Below, in pieces: positions 36,171 to 45,066 of a DNA stretch of 64,000 nucleotides. Position numbers and translations under genes: made by a program. Source of the stretch: Bacteroides sp. (lineage in GTDB: Bacteria > Bacteroidota > Bacteroidia > Bacteroidales > Muribaculaceae); contig JAAVDD010000013.1 of assembly GCA_014801985.1 (NCBI GenBank), forward strand, positions 6,702 through 70,701, written 5' to 3'. The notes beneath the pieces were generated by a model, which had not been told where the DNA came from, did not search any database, and was given only the letters and a program-made list of their open reading frames with translations. Positions within the stretch are counted from its first letter, which is position 1. Each line of letters starts with the position of its first letter.

Positions 36171-36785
36171 ATGAAACTTAGAACTTTATTTACAACTATC
36201 ATATTGGCATCTTGCGGCCTTATTGCAAGCGCTCAGACATCGGAGAAAACTCTTTCAGCACATCAGCGTCTTCATCAACAGCAGCTGGCTAATGTCAACT
36301 CAAAACTTGACAAGTCGGTTATATCCGATATGCTAAAGGAGGATGTTGCGAAGAGGGAAGCTTCTAATTCATCAGCTTTGTCATCTGAGTCTTCACAGCT
36401 AATAAATGATCTACTTGTTGAGGCTAACAAGCATATTGGGAAGCCATACGTTCATGGAGCAAAGGGACCCTCACGATTTGACTGTTCAGGATTCTCAAGC
36501 TATGTTTATAAACAATTCGGATATAATATCAGCCCATCATCACGGACTCAATATACGGAGGGAGTGAAAGTGGAACGAAATGACCTTCAGAAAGGTGATC
36601 TTGTATTCTTCACAAGCAGAAGCAGCGGAAAAAATGTAGGCCATGTGGGAATTGTGGTGAGTGCGGATAATAAGACTGGCAAGTTCAAGTTTATTCACGC
36701 AAGCATCAAGGGAGTGAAAATAAGCGATTTCGATGGATATTATGTGCCTCGTTACATTGGGGCAAGAAGAATTATTACAAAATAA
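36171..36785 (+). CDS. Secreted NlpC/P60 family cell-wall peptidase
   Basis: A 204-residue secreted cysteine peptidase that would cut peptide bonds in peptidoglycan stems. A signal peptide covers residues 1-21 (cleavage at SAQ); LASC inside the hydrophobic core resembles a lipobox, so lipoprotein processing is possible. The NlpC/P60 domain starts near residue 78: catalytic Cys105 in FDCSGFSSYVYKQFG, His in NVGHVGIVV and a third polar His in FIHASIKGVKI. There is no extra SH3 or LysM domain. Preceded by a consensus promoter and followed by the tRNA-Gln pair with its own promoter. Confidence 0.93.
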   Translation: MKLRTLFTTIILASCGLIASAQTSEKTLSAHQRLHQQQLANVNSKLDKSVISDMLKEDVAKREASNSSALSSESSQLINDLLVEANKHIGKPYVHGAKGPSRFDCSGFSSYVYKQFGYNISPSSRTQYTEGVKVERNDLQKGDLVFFTSRSSGKNVGHVGIVVSADNKTGKFKFIHASIKGVKISDFDGYYVPRYIGARRIITK

Positions 36786-36807
36786 TTTAAATTTTTTTCA
36801 TGAATTA

Positions 36808-36839
36808 TTTGGTAGTTTAAAAATAAAGTTGTAATTTTG
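36808..36839 (+). promoter_or_regulatory. Promoter of the tRNA-Gln pair
   Basis: TTTG at 36808-36811, exactly 20 nt spacer, TAATTTTG at 36832-36839, all consensus. The first tRNA begins 39 nt after the -7 box. Confidence 0.85.
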
Positions 36840-36878
36840 CAACGTCAAAAAGGGAATAGCCCTGGAGACTTTAAAAAG

Positions 36879-36949
36879 TGCCTTGTGGTGTAATGGTAGC
36901 ACACCGGATTCTGGTTCCGTTTGTGAGAGTTCGAGTCTTTCCAAGGCAA
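36879..36949 (+). tRNA. tRNA-Gln (CTG), copy 1
   Basis: A 71-nt cloverleaf: acceptor TGCCTTG/CAAGGCA, D arm GTGT-AATGGTA-GCAC, anticodon loop TTCTGGT giving CTG, T arm GAGAG-TTCGAGT-CTTTC, discriminator A. The outermost anticodon-stem pair is a C-T mismatch. CCA is not encoded. Confidence 0.93.
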
Positions 36950-36966
36950 CATAACAATAACTACAC

Positions 36967-37037
36967 TGCCTTGTGGTGTAATGGTAGCACACCGGATTCT
37001 GGTTCCGTTTGTGAGAGTTCGAGTCTTTCCAAGGCAA
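36967..37037 (+). tRNA. tRNA-Gln (CTG), copy 2
   Basis: Identical over all 71 nt to the copy at 36879-36949, separated by a 17-nt spacer. It keeps the same anticodon CTG and the same C-T mismatch. Co-transcribed with copy 1 from the upstream promoter and closed by the following terminator. Confidence 0.93.
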
Positions 37038-37040
37038 CTG

Positions 37041-37066
37041 AGCAGCTGATTATTCAGCTGCTTTTT
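37041..37066 (+). terminator. Terminator of the tRNA-Gln pair
   Basis: AGCAGCTGA (37041-37049) pairs perfectly with TCAGCTGCT (37054-37062), loop TTAT, followed by a T-run. It begins 4 nt after the second tRNA. Confidence 0.88.
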
Positions 37067-37088
37067 GTTTTTTATAATTTGTCGCTTT

Positions 37089-37988
37089 ATGCAGGAAAAT
37101 AATAAAAACATTGTAACGATTATTCGTCATGTCACATTGGTTGGCTTTTGGGTGAATGCAGTGTTAGTTATATTAAAACTGTTTTTCGGTTATTGGGGTC
37201 ATAGTGATGCGTTGGTGGCTGATGGATATCATTCCATCAGCGATTTTATTACAGACCTTATAGTGATTATATTTGCAGGGAAGGCATATAAAAAGGCTGA
37301 TAAAGATCATCCATACGGCCATGGAAAATTTGAAACAATGGCTTCCTTGATTATTGGGGTGATATTAATGCTTGTAGCATTATTTATCTGCTACGAAGGT
37401 ATTGTTCGTATTATTCTTGCATTGAATGGAACAATCCTTGCAAAACCTGATATTTGGACGATTATTGTGGCTTTCATTTCGATTGGAGCCAAGGAGTGGT
37501 GTTTTAGATACACAAAAAGAGAAGGAAAGAGAATCGGATCTTCTTCATTGATGGCAAATGCAGAACATCATAGAAGTGACGCGGTTTCATCTATAGCAAC
37601 ATTAATCGGAGTGGGTGTGGCTTTTGCATTTGGGGCTGAATGGAGAATTATGGATCCCATAGCGTCTTTAGTGATAGCGGGAATGATAGCTTTGTCTGCG
37701 TATAAGATTGCAAAACCTTCGATAAATGAATTATTGGAAATGTCGTTGGCACAAAATGAAATTGACGAGATTCGCATAATTGCAAGTAGAATTGATGGAG
37801 TAAAGAATATTCATAATCTCAGAGCTCGAAAAAACGGCCATTCTACGATTATTGAAATGAATGTACATGTAGCTCCGGAAATCACTGTCAAACTTGGCCA
37901 CAAAATTGCAAATAATATTGAAGAGGCTCTACATCATGAATTCGGGACTGATGCAATAATTTATATTCATATTGAGCCGGAAGAATAG
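37089..37988 (+). CDS. Cation diffusion facilitator (CDF) family metal transporter
   Basis: A 299-residue inner-membrane antiporter exporting divalent metal (Zn, Fe or Mn; not decidable). Six membrane helices are followed by a C-terminal cytoplasmic domain (about 210-299). Metal-site motifs are ADGYHSISDFITD (helix 2; H..SD...D) and NAEHHRSDAVSS (helix 5; HH.SD). I placed the start at ATG 37089 (MQENNKNIV): the longer frame starts in the tRNA terminator's T-run. It is convergent with uvrA. Confidence 0.9.
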   Translation: MQENNKNIVTIIRHVTLVGFWVNAVLVILKLFFGYWGHSDALVADGYHSISDFITDLIVIIFAGKAYKKADKDHPYGHGKFETMASLIIGVILMLVALFICYEGIVRIILALNGTILAKPDIWTIIVAFISIGAKEWCFRYTKREGKRIGSSSLMANAEHHRSDAVSSIATLIGVGVAFAFGAEWRIMDPIASLVIAGMIALSAYKIAKPSINELLEMSLAQNEIDEIRIIASRIDGVKNIHNLRARKNGHSTIIEMNVHVAPEITVKLGHKIANNIEEALHHEFGTDAIIYIHIEPEE

Positions 37989-38107
37989 GTGAAAAGCTTA
38001 ATTCTTTCGAAATATAATTCTTTACTTAACATAATAGTGATTATGTAACAAAATAAAGATATAAGGAAATAGGTTGATTTTATTTGCTTATAGCGTTAGA
38101 AATAAAA

Positions 38108-38161
38108 ATTATAATCCGGAAAGACATTTTATATCATTATTGTGTCTTTCCGGATTATAAT
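38108..38161. terminator. Bidirectional terminator between the CDF gene and uvrA
   Basis: A perfect 19-bp stem: ATTATAATCCGGAAAGACA at 38108-38126 with its complement at 38143-38161, loop 16 nt. It lies between convergent genes, 14 bp from the uvrA stop. Confidence 0.85.
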
Positions 38162-38175
38162 ATATTAAGGAATGA

Positions 38176-41019
38176 TTAAGAAACTTTCTTTGGCAATTCT
38201 TCAAGTAAGAATTTAGATGTTGGAGTGTTTAACTTGACTACATCTTCAGGTGTTCCCTTGGCAATAACCTGTCCACCATCTCGTCCTCCGCCCGGTCCCA
38301 TATCAATTATATAGTCGGCGCATTTGATGACATCAAGATTATGTTCAATAACAACCATGGTGTTACCCTTATCCACAAGCTTATTGATAACTTTAAGCAA
38401 TACACGTATGTCTTCAAAATGCAAACCGGTTGTAGGTTCATCAAGAAGAAATAGAGTTTTCCCTGTATCTTTTTTAGCAAGCTCGGTAGCAAGTTTGACA
38501 CGTTGGTTTTCTCCTCCACTCAGAGTGCTGGATGGTTGGCCAAGCTTTATATAACCAAGTCCTATTTCTTGTAAAACCTTGATTTTCTTTAAGATAACGG
38601 GAACATTCTCAAAGAATTCAACTGCTTGGTTTACAGTCATTTCAAGTACATCAGAAATAGATTTACCCTTATATCTAACTTCCAATGTCTCTCGATTGTA
38701 TCGCTTACCATGACATTCCTCACAAGGAACTAACACATCTGGAAGAAAATTCATCTCTATGGTTTTATATCCATTCCCCTTGCATGTTTCGCATCTTCCT
38801 CCGGCAACATTGAATGAAAAACGTCCCGGCTTATAGCCTCTAAGCTTGGAGTCTGGTAATTCCACAAATAATTTTCGGATATCAGCAAAGACTCCTGTAT
38901 AAGTGGCAGGGTTAGAACGTGGTGAACGTCCTAACGGTGACTGATCCACAGTGACAACCTTATCGATATTTTCAAGTCCCTTTACTTTCTTATAAGGTAA
39001 AGGTTCCTGAATTGAACGATAGAATTTTTTACTAAGCAAAGGTTGAAGGGTACCATTGATTAAGGAAGATTTACCACTTCCACTAACTCCGGTTACACAG
39101 ACAAACATTCCTAAAGGAATCTCTAAATCAACATTCTTAAGATTATGTCCGGTTGCCCCTTTAATTTCAAGAAACTTACCATTCCCTTTTCTTCTCTCGG
39201 CTGGAACGGCAATTTCTTTTGTTCCATTAAGATAGTCAGCAGTAAGAGTATGGGTACTTAGCATTTTCTGAGGGGTTCCTTGAAACATCACCTCTCCTCC
39301 TTTTCGACCTGCTCCGGGACCAATATCAATTATATAATCAGCCTCCTTCATTATATCTTTGTCGTGCTCAACCACAATAATGGAATTTCCATTGTCTCGT
39401 AGTTGCTTTAAGCTGTCTATGAGACGCACATTATCTCGTTGGTGAAGACCGATGGAGGGTTCATCCAGGATATAAAGAACATTGACTAATTGGGAACCGA
39501 TTTGAGTTGCCAATCTTATACGTTGACTTTCACCGCCGCTAAGTGATGCACTATTGCGGTTTAAGGATAGGTAATCCAAACCGACGTCAAGCAGGAACTT
39601 CAACCTACTTCTAATCTCCTTCATTATCTCTTCAGCAACCAGACGCTTTGATGGATCCAATCGGTCTTCAAGATTCTGGCACCATTCGTAAAGTTCCGAA
39701 ATATCCATCCTGGCCACATCTGCTATTGTCTTCCCATCAATATAATAATGAAGTGAGATTTTATTAAGTCTGTCGCCATTACATTCCGGACAAACTGAAA
39801 CGGAATAAAACTGGTTACTCCATTTATTTGCCTCTGCTCCGGCATCCTCATCCTGCTGCATCTCGATATATTTCAAGAGACCATCATAGTTTGAACCATA
39901 ATTACTTGTGCTCAAAGTCTCGTTCTTTATGTTTAATCGAGCATCGGTACCATTTAGAATATCATTAAGACATTCTTCCGGCAGAGATTTTACAGGAGTC
40001 TTTATATTACAGTTATATAGCTGACAAATCGCTTCAATTTGCCAGAACACGATGGAATTCTTATATTTACCAAGTGCAGTAATTGCTCCCTCATAGATTG
40101 ATTTTTCTCTATCGGGAATTAATTTATCAATATCCACCACATTAACATATCCTAATCCTTTACATTTAGGACATGCCCCTTGCGGAGAGTTGAAGGAGAA
40201 ATTATGGGGTGCCGGTTCTGGATAAGAGAGGCCATTTTCGGCATCCATGAGCAGTTGGCTGTAATGTTTCACTTCTCCCGACTCCATATCCATAACCATC
40301 ATCTGTTTTCCACCCTGTTTCAAAGCAGAATCTATGGTTGCTTTCAATCGTTGCACATCATTCTTGTCAGGACGCATCCGATCAATCACAAGTTCTATGC
40401 TATGGTTCTGATAGCGGTTAAGTTTCATGCCGGAAGTAAGTTCCTCTATACGCCCGTCAATCCTTACATAAAGAAAGCCTTTCTTTCGTAAATTCTCAAA
40501 GAGTTCTTTATAATGACCTTTTCGATTCTTTATTAAAGGAGCGAGCACATAAATCTTCCGGCCTTCATATTCATTTAATAAGAGATCGGTAATTTTTTCC
40601 TTACTGTATTTCACCATAGGAGCTCCACTGATATAGCTTCGAGCCTCCCCCATTCTTGCATATAGCAGACGGAAGAAGTCGTAAATTTCAGTTGTAGTGC
40701 CTATTGTGCTTCGAGGATTTTTATTCACTGTCTTCTGCTCAATGCTTATAACGGGACTAAGTCCTGTAATTTTATCAACATCCGGGCGTTCAAGTGAGCC
40801 GAGCATATTTCGGGCATAAGAAGAGAATGTTTCAATATAGCGCCTCTGCCCTTCTGCGAAAATTGTATCAAAGGCAAGCGACGATTTGCCACAGCCGCTA
40901 AGTCCTGTGATTACGCTTAATGAATTGTGAGGTATTGAAACATCTATATTTTTAAGATTATGCACTCTGGCTCCGTAAACATCAACGGAGTCGGAAGCTT
41001 TGATATTTTCGTGTGTCAT
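38176..41019 (-). CDS. uvrA: Excinuclease ABC subunit A
   Basis: A 947-residue nucleotide-excision-repair ATPase that scans DNA for lesions with UvrB. Two ABC modules have Walker A GLSGCGKSSLAFDT (near residue 39) and GVSGSGKSSLINGT (near 655), with signatures LSGGESQRIRLA and LSGGENQRVKLA. Zinc motifs: CPKCKGLGYV and CETCKGNGY...CEECHGKRY are clear; the first zinc module is partly represented by CPECNGDRL. Length and order are normal. It starts 3 bp after the CHU_C gene stop, so the two are co-transcribed. Confidence 0.97.
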   Translation of the reverse strand: MTHENIKASDSVDVYGARVHNLKNIDVSIPHNSLSVITGLSGCGKSSLAFDTIFAEGQRRYIETFSSYARNMLGSLERPDVDKITGLSPVISIEQKTVNKNPRSTIGTTTEIYDFFRLLYARMGEARSYISGAPMVKYSKEKITDLLLNEYEGRKIYVLAPLIKNRKGHYKELFENLRKKGFLYVRIDGRIEELTSGMKLNRYQNHSIELVIDRMRPDKNDVQRLKATIDSALKQGGKQMMVMDMESGEVKHYSQLLMDAENGLSYPEPAPHNFSFNSPQGACPKCKGLGYVNVVDIDKLIPDREKSIYEGAITALGKYKNSIVFWQIEAICQLYNCNIKTPVKSLPEECLNDILNGTDARLNIKNETLSTSNYGSNYDGLLKYIEMQQDEDAGAEANKWSNQFYSVSVCPECNGDRLNKISLHYYIDGKTIADVARMDISELYEWCQNLEDRLDPSKRLVAEEIMKEIRSRLKFLLDVGLDYLSLNRNSASLSGGESQRIRLATQIGSQLVNVLYILDEPSIGLHQRDNVRLIDSLKQLRDNGNSIIVVEHDKDIMKEADYIIDIGPGAGRKGGEVMFQGTPQKMLSTHTLTADYLNGTKEIAVPAERRKGNGKFLEIKGATGHNLKNVDLEIPLGMFVCVTGVSGSGKSSLINGTLQPLLSKKFYRSIQEPLPYKKVKGLENIDKVVTVDQSPLGRSPRSNPATYTGVFADIRKLFVELPDSKLRGYKPGRFSFNVAGGRCETCKGNGYKTIEMNFLPDVLVPCEECHGKRYNRETLEVRYKGKSISDVLEMTVNQAVEFFENVPVILKKIKVLQEIGLGYIKLGQPSSTLSGGENQRVKLATELAKKDTGKTLFLLDEPTTGLHFEDIRVLLKVINKLVDKGNTMVVIEHNLDVIKCADYIIDMGPGGGRDGGQVIAKGTPEDVVKLNTPTSKFLLEELPKKVS

Positions 41020-41021
41020 CT

Positions 41022-42386
41022 CTATTCAAGTTCTTCAGCACCTCCCGTGCTGTTACCATATTTCTTATAATTCAAAATATTTATGTCGCCGCTTCTCTTA
41101 TATTTCTTACCGTCGGCTCCTAAAGCCTGTATCACATAATAATACACACCAGGATTAACAGTCTTACCTCTATATGTTCCATCCCAGCCGAGAGAAGGAT
41201 CATCGAATGAAAAAAGTTGGTTACCCTTGCTATCGAAAATCCAACATTTGAACTCAAGAAGAGAACGATATCCAACTTTCCAAACATCATTCACTCCATC
41301 ATTGTTCGGTGAAAATGCATTTGGGATTCTTAGATCAGAAGCACCGATTGAAATTGTATAGGTATCCCCTATTGCTTCACATGAACCATCTGCATTGCTT
41401 CCGATGAAACGCATATAGTATGTACCCTCTTCCAAAAAACTATATGAAACATCCTTTTCGTTGAAACGATATATGATATATTCAAAGTCGGCATCAGAAG
41501 CCATCTGCCATTCCGTATGCATCACTGCGTCCGTAGTGTAACCATAAAAAGTGATATCGGCAGGAGCAGAACCTCCAAGTCCATCGGAATCGCCTTTAAT
41601 CATATTGGAAGGCTCTTCCGAGTCAGTAATATTTGTTTGTTCAGCCTTACTATTGACTCCTACGGCATTGGGGGCAAAAGTAACAGACTCTATCTCTTCA
41701 TATTCCCCCCATGCCTTTAGAAAACGATCACCCTCAACATTAACCACAGTATTACAATATAAGGGAGGATTAAGTAAAACCGGATCGGAGATGGCGTTTA
41801 CTGTCTTTTCACAAGTAATGATATCGAAGCTCTCATCCTGAGTATTCCATTGAAGGGTCTCGTAAGAGATCTTTATATCTCTACTAAGGATAGATTGACG
41901 ACCATCTATTGTATAATAATGAATTTCCTCTCCCTTTCCGGTAATTCTTATACGAGTAGACTCGCAATCCTGCTCTTCAGTCATCACAATTCCTGTCAGA
42001 TTCAACGGCATTGAGGAATAGTCAACAATCCAGAAACAGAATGTACCTGAAGAATCGCGGATTATATAACCCATATTCCCTTCCGGTTGAGTAAGCGTAA
42101 TTTCATTGCCGTTTAAGGTATAAGGCAATTCCTCTGCATATCCTCCTCCAAGATTGCTATATCTGCTTACATCAATTACCGTGCCATTTATTCCGCTTAA
42201 CTTTATTTCATTTATTTCAGATACATTATAGGCAACATATATATATTCGAGTCCGGTATTCTTATCAGCAGGAATCTCTATTACCTTCTTGGAGGAACCA
42301 TTAAATTCAATATCATATGCAAAGCTGTCAAAGCATTGCACCATACTTAATGAAGCCAACAAGAAGGAAAATTTTTTATAGTTCAT
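41022..42386 (-). CDS. Secreted protein with gliding-motility-type (CHU_C) C-terminal domain
   Basis: A 454-residue protein with a signal peptide (MNYKKFSFLLASLSMVQCFDSFA). The middle is beta-rich, PKD/Ig-like in feel, with no recognised enzyme motif. The last ~90 residues carry the pattern IPNAFSPNNDGVNDVWKV...CWIFDSKGNQLFSF...GWDGTYRGKTVNPGVYYYVI, the gliding-motility-associated C-terminal domain used as a type-B sorting signal for the type IX secretion system. Unlike most members, about 20 residues (YKKYGNSTGGAEELE and before) extend past the domain. It is tightly linked to uvrA downstream. Confidence 0.8.
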   Translation of the reverse strand: MNYKKFSFLLASLSMVQCFDSFAYDIEFNGSSKKVIEIPADKNTGLEYIYVAYNVSEINEIKLSGINGTVIDVSRYSNLGGGYAEELPYTLNGNEITLTQPEGNMGYIIRDSSGTFCFWIVDYSSMPLNLTGIVMTEEQDCESTRIRITGKGEEIHYYTIDGRQSILSRDIKISYETLQWNTQDESFDIITCEKTVNAISDPVLLNPPLYCNTVVNVEGDRFLKAWGEYEEIESVTFAPNAVGVNSKAEQTNITDSEEPSNMIKGDSDGLGGSAPADITFYGYTTDAVMHTEWQMASDADFEYIIYRFNEKDVSYSFLEEGTYYMRFIGSNADGSCEAIGDTYTISIGASDLRIPNAFSPNNDGVNDVWKVGYRSLLEFKCWIFDSKGNQLFSFDDPSLGWDGTYRGKTVNPGVYYYVIQALGADGKKYKRSGDINILNYKKYGNSTGGAEELE

Positions 42387-42448
42387 GCGATTTATCTTTT
42401 AATTATAAAACGCTATCCTAATGTTCTTATTTTATATGATATCATAGA

Positions 42449-43861
42449 TTAATCTTCCTGTGACTTTTTCGGCCATGGAAATGTGGAAGGATTAACTGTT
42501 AGGGATATATTTTTCTTCCCTAATCTTACTTCGACATATTCGATGAGCTTTGACCTTTCCGTCGCAGTCAACCCCTTAGTGGAGTTAACAAACATCATAC
42601 TTACTGTGTCCGTAAGATCTCTCCCTAATGATGCTACCACCATTTGGGAAAGAGCAATATCCTGGATTGATGGAAAGAGTACCTTGATTTCCGGTGCGAT
42701 TCTTACTCCTTCATCAGAGAATCTTCTATGCGCTGCCAAGGTCCCTTTGAGAGAATCAATAATCATTTGCTTAGATGACAATTCATTTTGCATCAGCTCA
42801 TAAAACTTGTCTCCGGAATGAAGAAGCTCGTTATTGTTAGAATTTGAAGATAATGAAAAGCCTTGATGAATATTTAGGATGGTGCCTCCAAGTCCGACAG
42901 AATCCAATTTCAGCATCATGGCAAGTTGCAAGGAATCTTTAGGGAGAGCCTCTCCAATTAAGGTCACATCAATAGATTTTTTCCCTCTTTCATAACTCTC
43001 TTTATGACTCAGAACCTGTGTATTGGGAAAAATCATTTCGTTTTCAACAAATGCCTGTGCCTTGTCGAGGAAAATATTCTTTTGAAGCATAACCACCGTA
43101 AGATAGGTACTAACAGCAATCGTGGCAACAACTACAGAATAGACAATATATTTAACTCTCTTAGCTCTTGCTTCATTCTGGTATACGATTCTCTTAAATC
43201 TAAACATCTTTACTCCAATCCAGGTGGCTACTAAAATGAATACCATATTAGTAAAGAATAGATAAAGCGCACCAAAAAAGAAGTGCATCTGCCAGGTGGC
43301 AAGACCATATCCTGCAGTGCAAAGCGGTGGCATAAGTGATGTAGCTATGGCAACCCCAGGTAAAACTTGACCTTTATCCTTAGCCGCAATGCTCAAGATT
43401 CCAGCCGCACCTCCGAAAAGCGCTACAAAAACGTCATATATAGAAGGAGAAGTTCTTGCAAGCAATTGACTTGATCCTTCATATTGCGGAGAAATGAGGA
43501 AATAAAGAGCTGATGTCAGTAAGGAACCTATCACAGCAGCGAAAATATTCTTCAACCCTCTTTTCAAGAGGTCATAATCCTGAATTCCTATTCCAAGACC
43601 CATCCCAATTATAGGACCCATTAAGGGAGAAATAAGCATCGCACCAATAATCACAGGTATACTATTGGTATTGAGTCCTAAAGAGGCAATGAAAATTGCA
43701 AATATAAGTGTTAGAAGCTGACTCCCTTTAAAGGATACTCCGGATCTTATGGAGGCTTCCACATTTGCCTGAGATTCGAGATCGTCAGAAACATTAAAAT
43801 AGCTCCGAAAATCTACCACAAAATTCTTTAATTTTTCTTTTATAGTGGCCTTTATTTCCAT
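42449..43861 (-). CDS. DUF389 family membrane protein
   Basis: A 470-residue integral membrane protein. The DUF389 core lies in the first half: GSQLLTLIFAIFIASLGLNTNSIPVIIGAMLISPLMGPIIGMGLG, then further helices with VLPGVAIATSLMPPLCTAGYGLA. A C-terminal soluble part of about 200 residues contains helical, Asn/Ser-rich segments. Function is unknown; a transporter or channel is likely from its fold. Start chosen at the ATG 43861 (MEIKATIKEK), because the longer frame begins with TTG and is unlike the family N-terminus. Confidence 0.85.
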   Translation of the reverse strand: MEIKATIKEKLKNFVVDFRSYFNVSDDLESQANVEASIRSGVSFKGSQLLTLIFAIFIASLGLNTNSIPVIIGAMLISPLMGPIIGMGLGIGIQDYDLLKRGLKNIFAAVIGSLLTSALYFLISPQYEGSSQLLARTSPSIYDVFVALFGGAAGILSIAAKDKGQVLPGVAIATSLMPPLCTAGYGLATWQMHFFFGALYLFFTNMVFILVATWIGVKMFRFKRIVYQNEARAKRVKYIVYSVVVATIAVSTYLTVVMLQKNIFLDKAQAFVENEMIFPNTQVLSHKESYERGKKSIDVTLIGEALPKDSLQLAMMLKLDSVGLGGTILNIHQGFSLSSNSNNNELLHSGDKFYELMQNELSSKQMIIDSLKGTLAAHRRFSDEGVRIAPEIKVLFPSIQDIALSQMVVASLGRDLTDTVSMMFVNSTKGLTATERSKLIEYVEVRLGKKNISLTVNPSTFPWPKKSQED

Positions 43862-43924
43862 AGATTTATAGGTAAACTTGTTAACAATTTGGAAGAGATA
43901 TTTTCTTCTTAACAATATTTAAAT

Positions 43925-43932
43925 CAAATTTA
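43925..43932 (-). promoter_or_regulatory. Candidate -7 box for the DUF389 gene
   Basis: TAAATTTG on the minus strand, a full -7 match about 63 nt before the ATG. No TTTG occurs at the right distance upstream, so support is partial. Confidence 0.4.
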
Positions 43933-43990
43933 TTATTGTTTCGACATAACTTTCTTTATGGTATTTTCTAAAAGTCTCATAAAATTTGCT

Positions 43991-43998
43991 TATATTTG
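43991..43998 (+). promoter_or_regulatory. Candidate -7 box for dapA-dnaG operon
   Basis: TATATTTG, a full -7 match. The T-rich stretch 43964-43968 may supply a weak -33 at 22-23 nt. It predicts a leader of about 155 nt before the dapA ATG. Confidence 0.5.
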
Positions 43999-44040
43999 CA
44001 ATCTACTTTAAAGTATTATAAAAACGATTCGGGAAGAAAG

Positions 44041-44106
44041 ATGATCATTCCGGTTGCATGCGTGAACGAAGACCCTCCCACCAAGGTGGAGTTTTCCTTA
44101 TATTAA
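44041..44106 (+). CDS. Possible 21-codon leader ORF upstream of dapA
   Basis: ATG at 44041 to TAA at 44104-44106 encodes MIIPVACVNEDPPTKVEFSL plus Tyr. It is preceded by the purine-rich GGGAAGAAAG and overlaps a terminator-like hairpin at 44075-44095. It has only one Lys codon, so lysine-dependent stalling is not suggested. Its existence as a gene is speculative. Confidence 0.3.
   Translation: MIIPVACVNEDPPTKVEFSLY
44075..44095 (+). terminator. Possible attenuator hairpin in the dapA leader
   Basis: CTCC (44075-44078) pairs with GGAG (44088-44091), continued inward by AC/GT after a one-base bulge, and followed directly by TTTT. The stem is short, but its position inside a long leader suggests regulation. 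Confidence 0.35.
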
Positions 44107-44160
44107 CAGGTAAAATTAACTATCAGAGGAAAATCATAATCCCGACTAAAAGACAGCTTT

Positions 44161-45048
44161 ATGAATTCTTTTAATCTAAGAGGCCTTGGGGTGGCACTAA
44201 TCACACCCTTCAAGAGCGACAAAAGCATTGATTTCGAAGCGTTGGAAACCCTCATCGAACGCCTCATTGAAGCAAAGACCGACTATATTGTCGTTTTGGG
44301 CACTACCGGCGAGACTCCTTCTCTTTTCCCTGAAGAGAAAAAGGAGGTCAGAGAATTTATCAAGTCGAAAACTGCCGGACGCATTCCTTTGATTATTGGA
44401 ATCGGAGGAAATAGCACTATGGGAGTGGTAAGAGAACTTAAGGAAACCGACTTGTCGGGTTTCTCAGCAATATTATCAGTGGTGCCTTATTATAATAAAC
44501 CCTCTCAGGAAGGAATTTTCCAGCACTATAAAGCTATTGCCGATGCCTCTCCCCTCCCTGTGGTGCTTTACAATGTGCCTGGACGTACCGGAGTCAATAT
44601 GAGTGCCGCCACTACTCTTCGAATTGCCAAGGCTTGCCCCAATGTAATTGGTGTCAAAGAGGCATCAGGCAATTTCTCACAGATTCAAGAAATAATCAAG
44701 AATAAGGAGAAGGATTTTGTAGTAATTTCCGGCGATGACTCCATCACATATCCTCTGATGACCTTGGGTGCCGAGGGTGTTATTTCTGTCATAGGAAATG
44801 CCTACCCTAAGGAGTTCGGGAAAATGGTACGACTATGTCTTGAAGGGAAATATGATGAAGCACTTCCAAAACATCTCCAGTTCATGGAACTTTTCAATCT
44901 GCTTTTTGTAGATGGTAATCCTGCGGGAGTGAAATGCACACTTAATGCCATGGGGTTAATTGAGAATGAACTTCGGTTGCCATTGGTGCCAACAAGAGTT
45001 TCCACCAATGAAGAGATCCACAAAATCACAGCTAAAATTACAGAATAA
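44161..45048 (+). CDS. dapA: 4-hydroxy-tetrahydrodipicolinate synthase
   Basis: A 295-residue TIM-barrel aldolase condensing pyruvate with aspartate semialdehyde, the entry to lysine and meso-diaminopimelate. Motifs: GVALITPFKSD at the N-terminus, VVLGTTGETPSL (about 44-55), the catalytic Tyr in VVLYNVPGRTG and the Schiff-base Lys in IGVKEASGNF. dnaG follows after 18 bp. Confidence 0.96.
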   Translation: MNSFNLRGLGVALITPFKSDKSIDFEALETLIERLIEAKTDYIVVLGTTGETPSLFPEEKKEVREFIKSKTAGRIPLIIGIGGNSTMGVVRELKETDLSGFSAILSVVPYYNKPSQEGIFQHYKAIADASPLPVVLYNVPGRTGVNMSAATTLRIAKACPNVIGVKEASGNFSQIQEIIKNKEKDFVVISGDDSITYPLMTLGAEGVISVIGNAYPKEFGKMVRLCLEGKYDEALPKHLQFMELFNLLFVDGNPAGVKCTLNAMGLIENELRLPLVPTRVSTNEEIHKITAKITE

Positions 45049-45066
45049 CAACTTCATCACATTCTT

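Noticed and set aside
44000-44160. Lysine riboswitch before dapA
   Set aside because: The leader is long enough, but the conserved five-way-junction core sequences are not recognisable.
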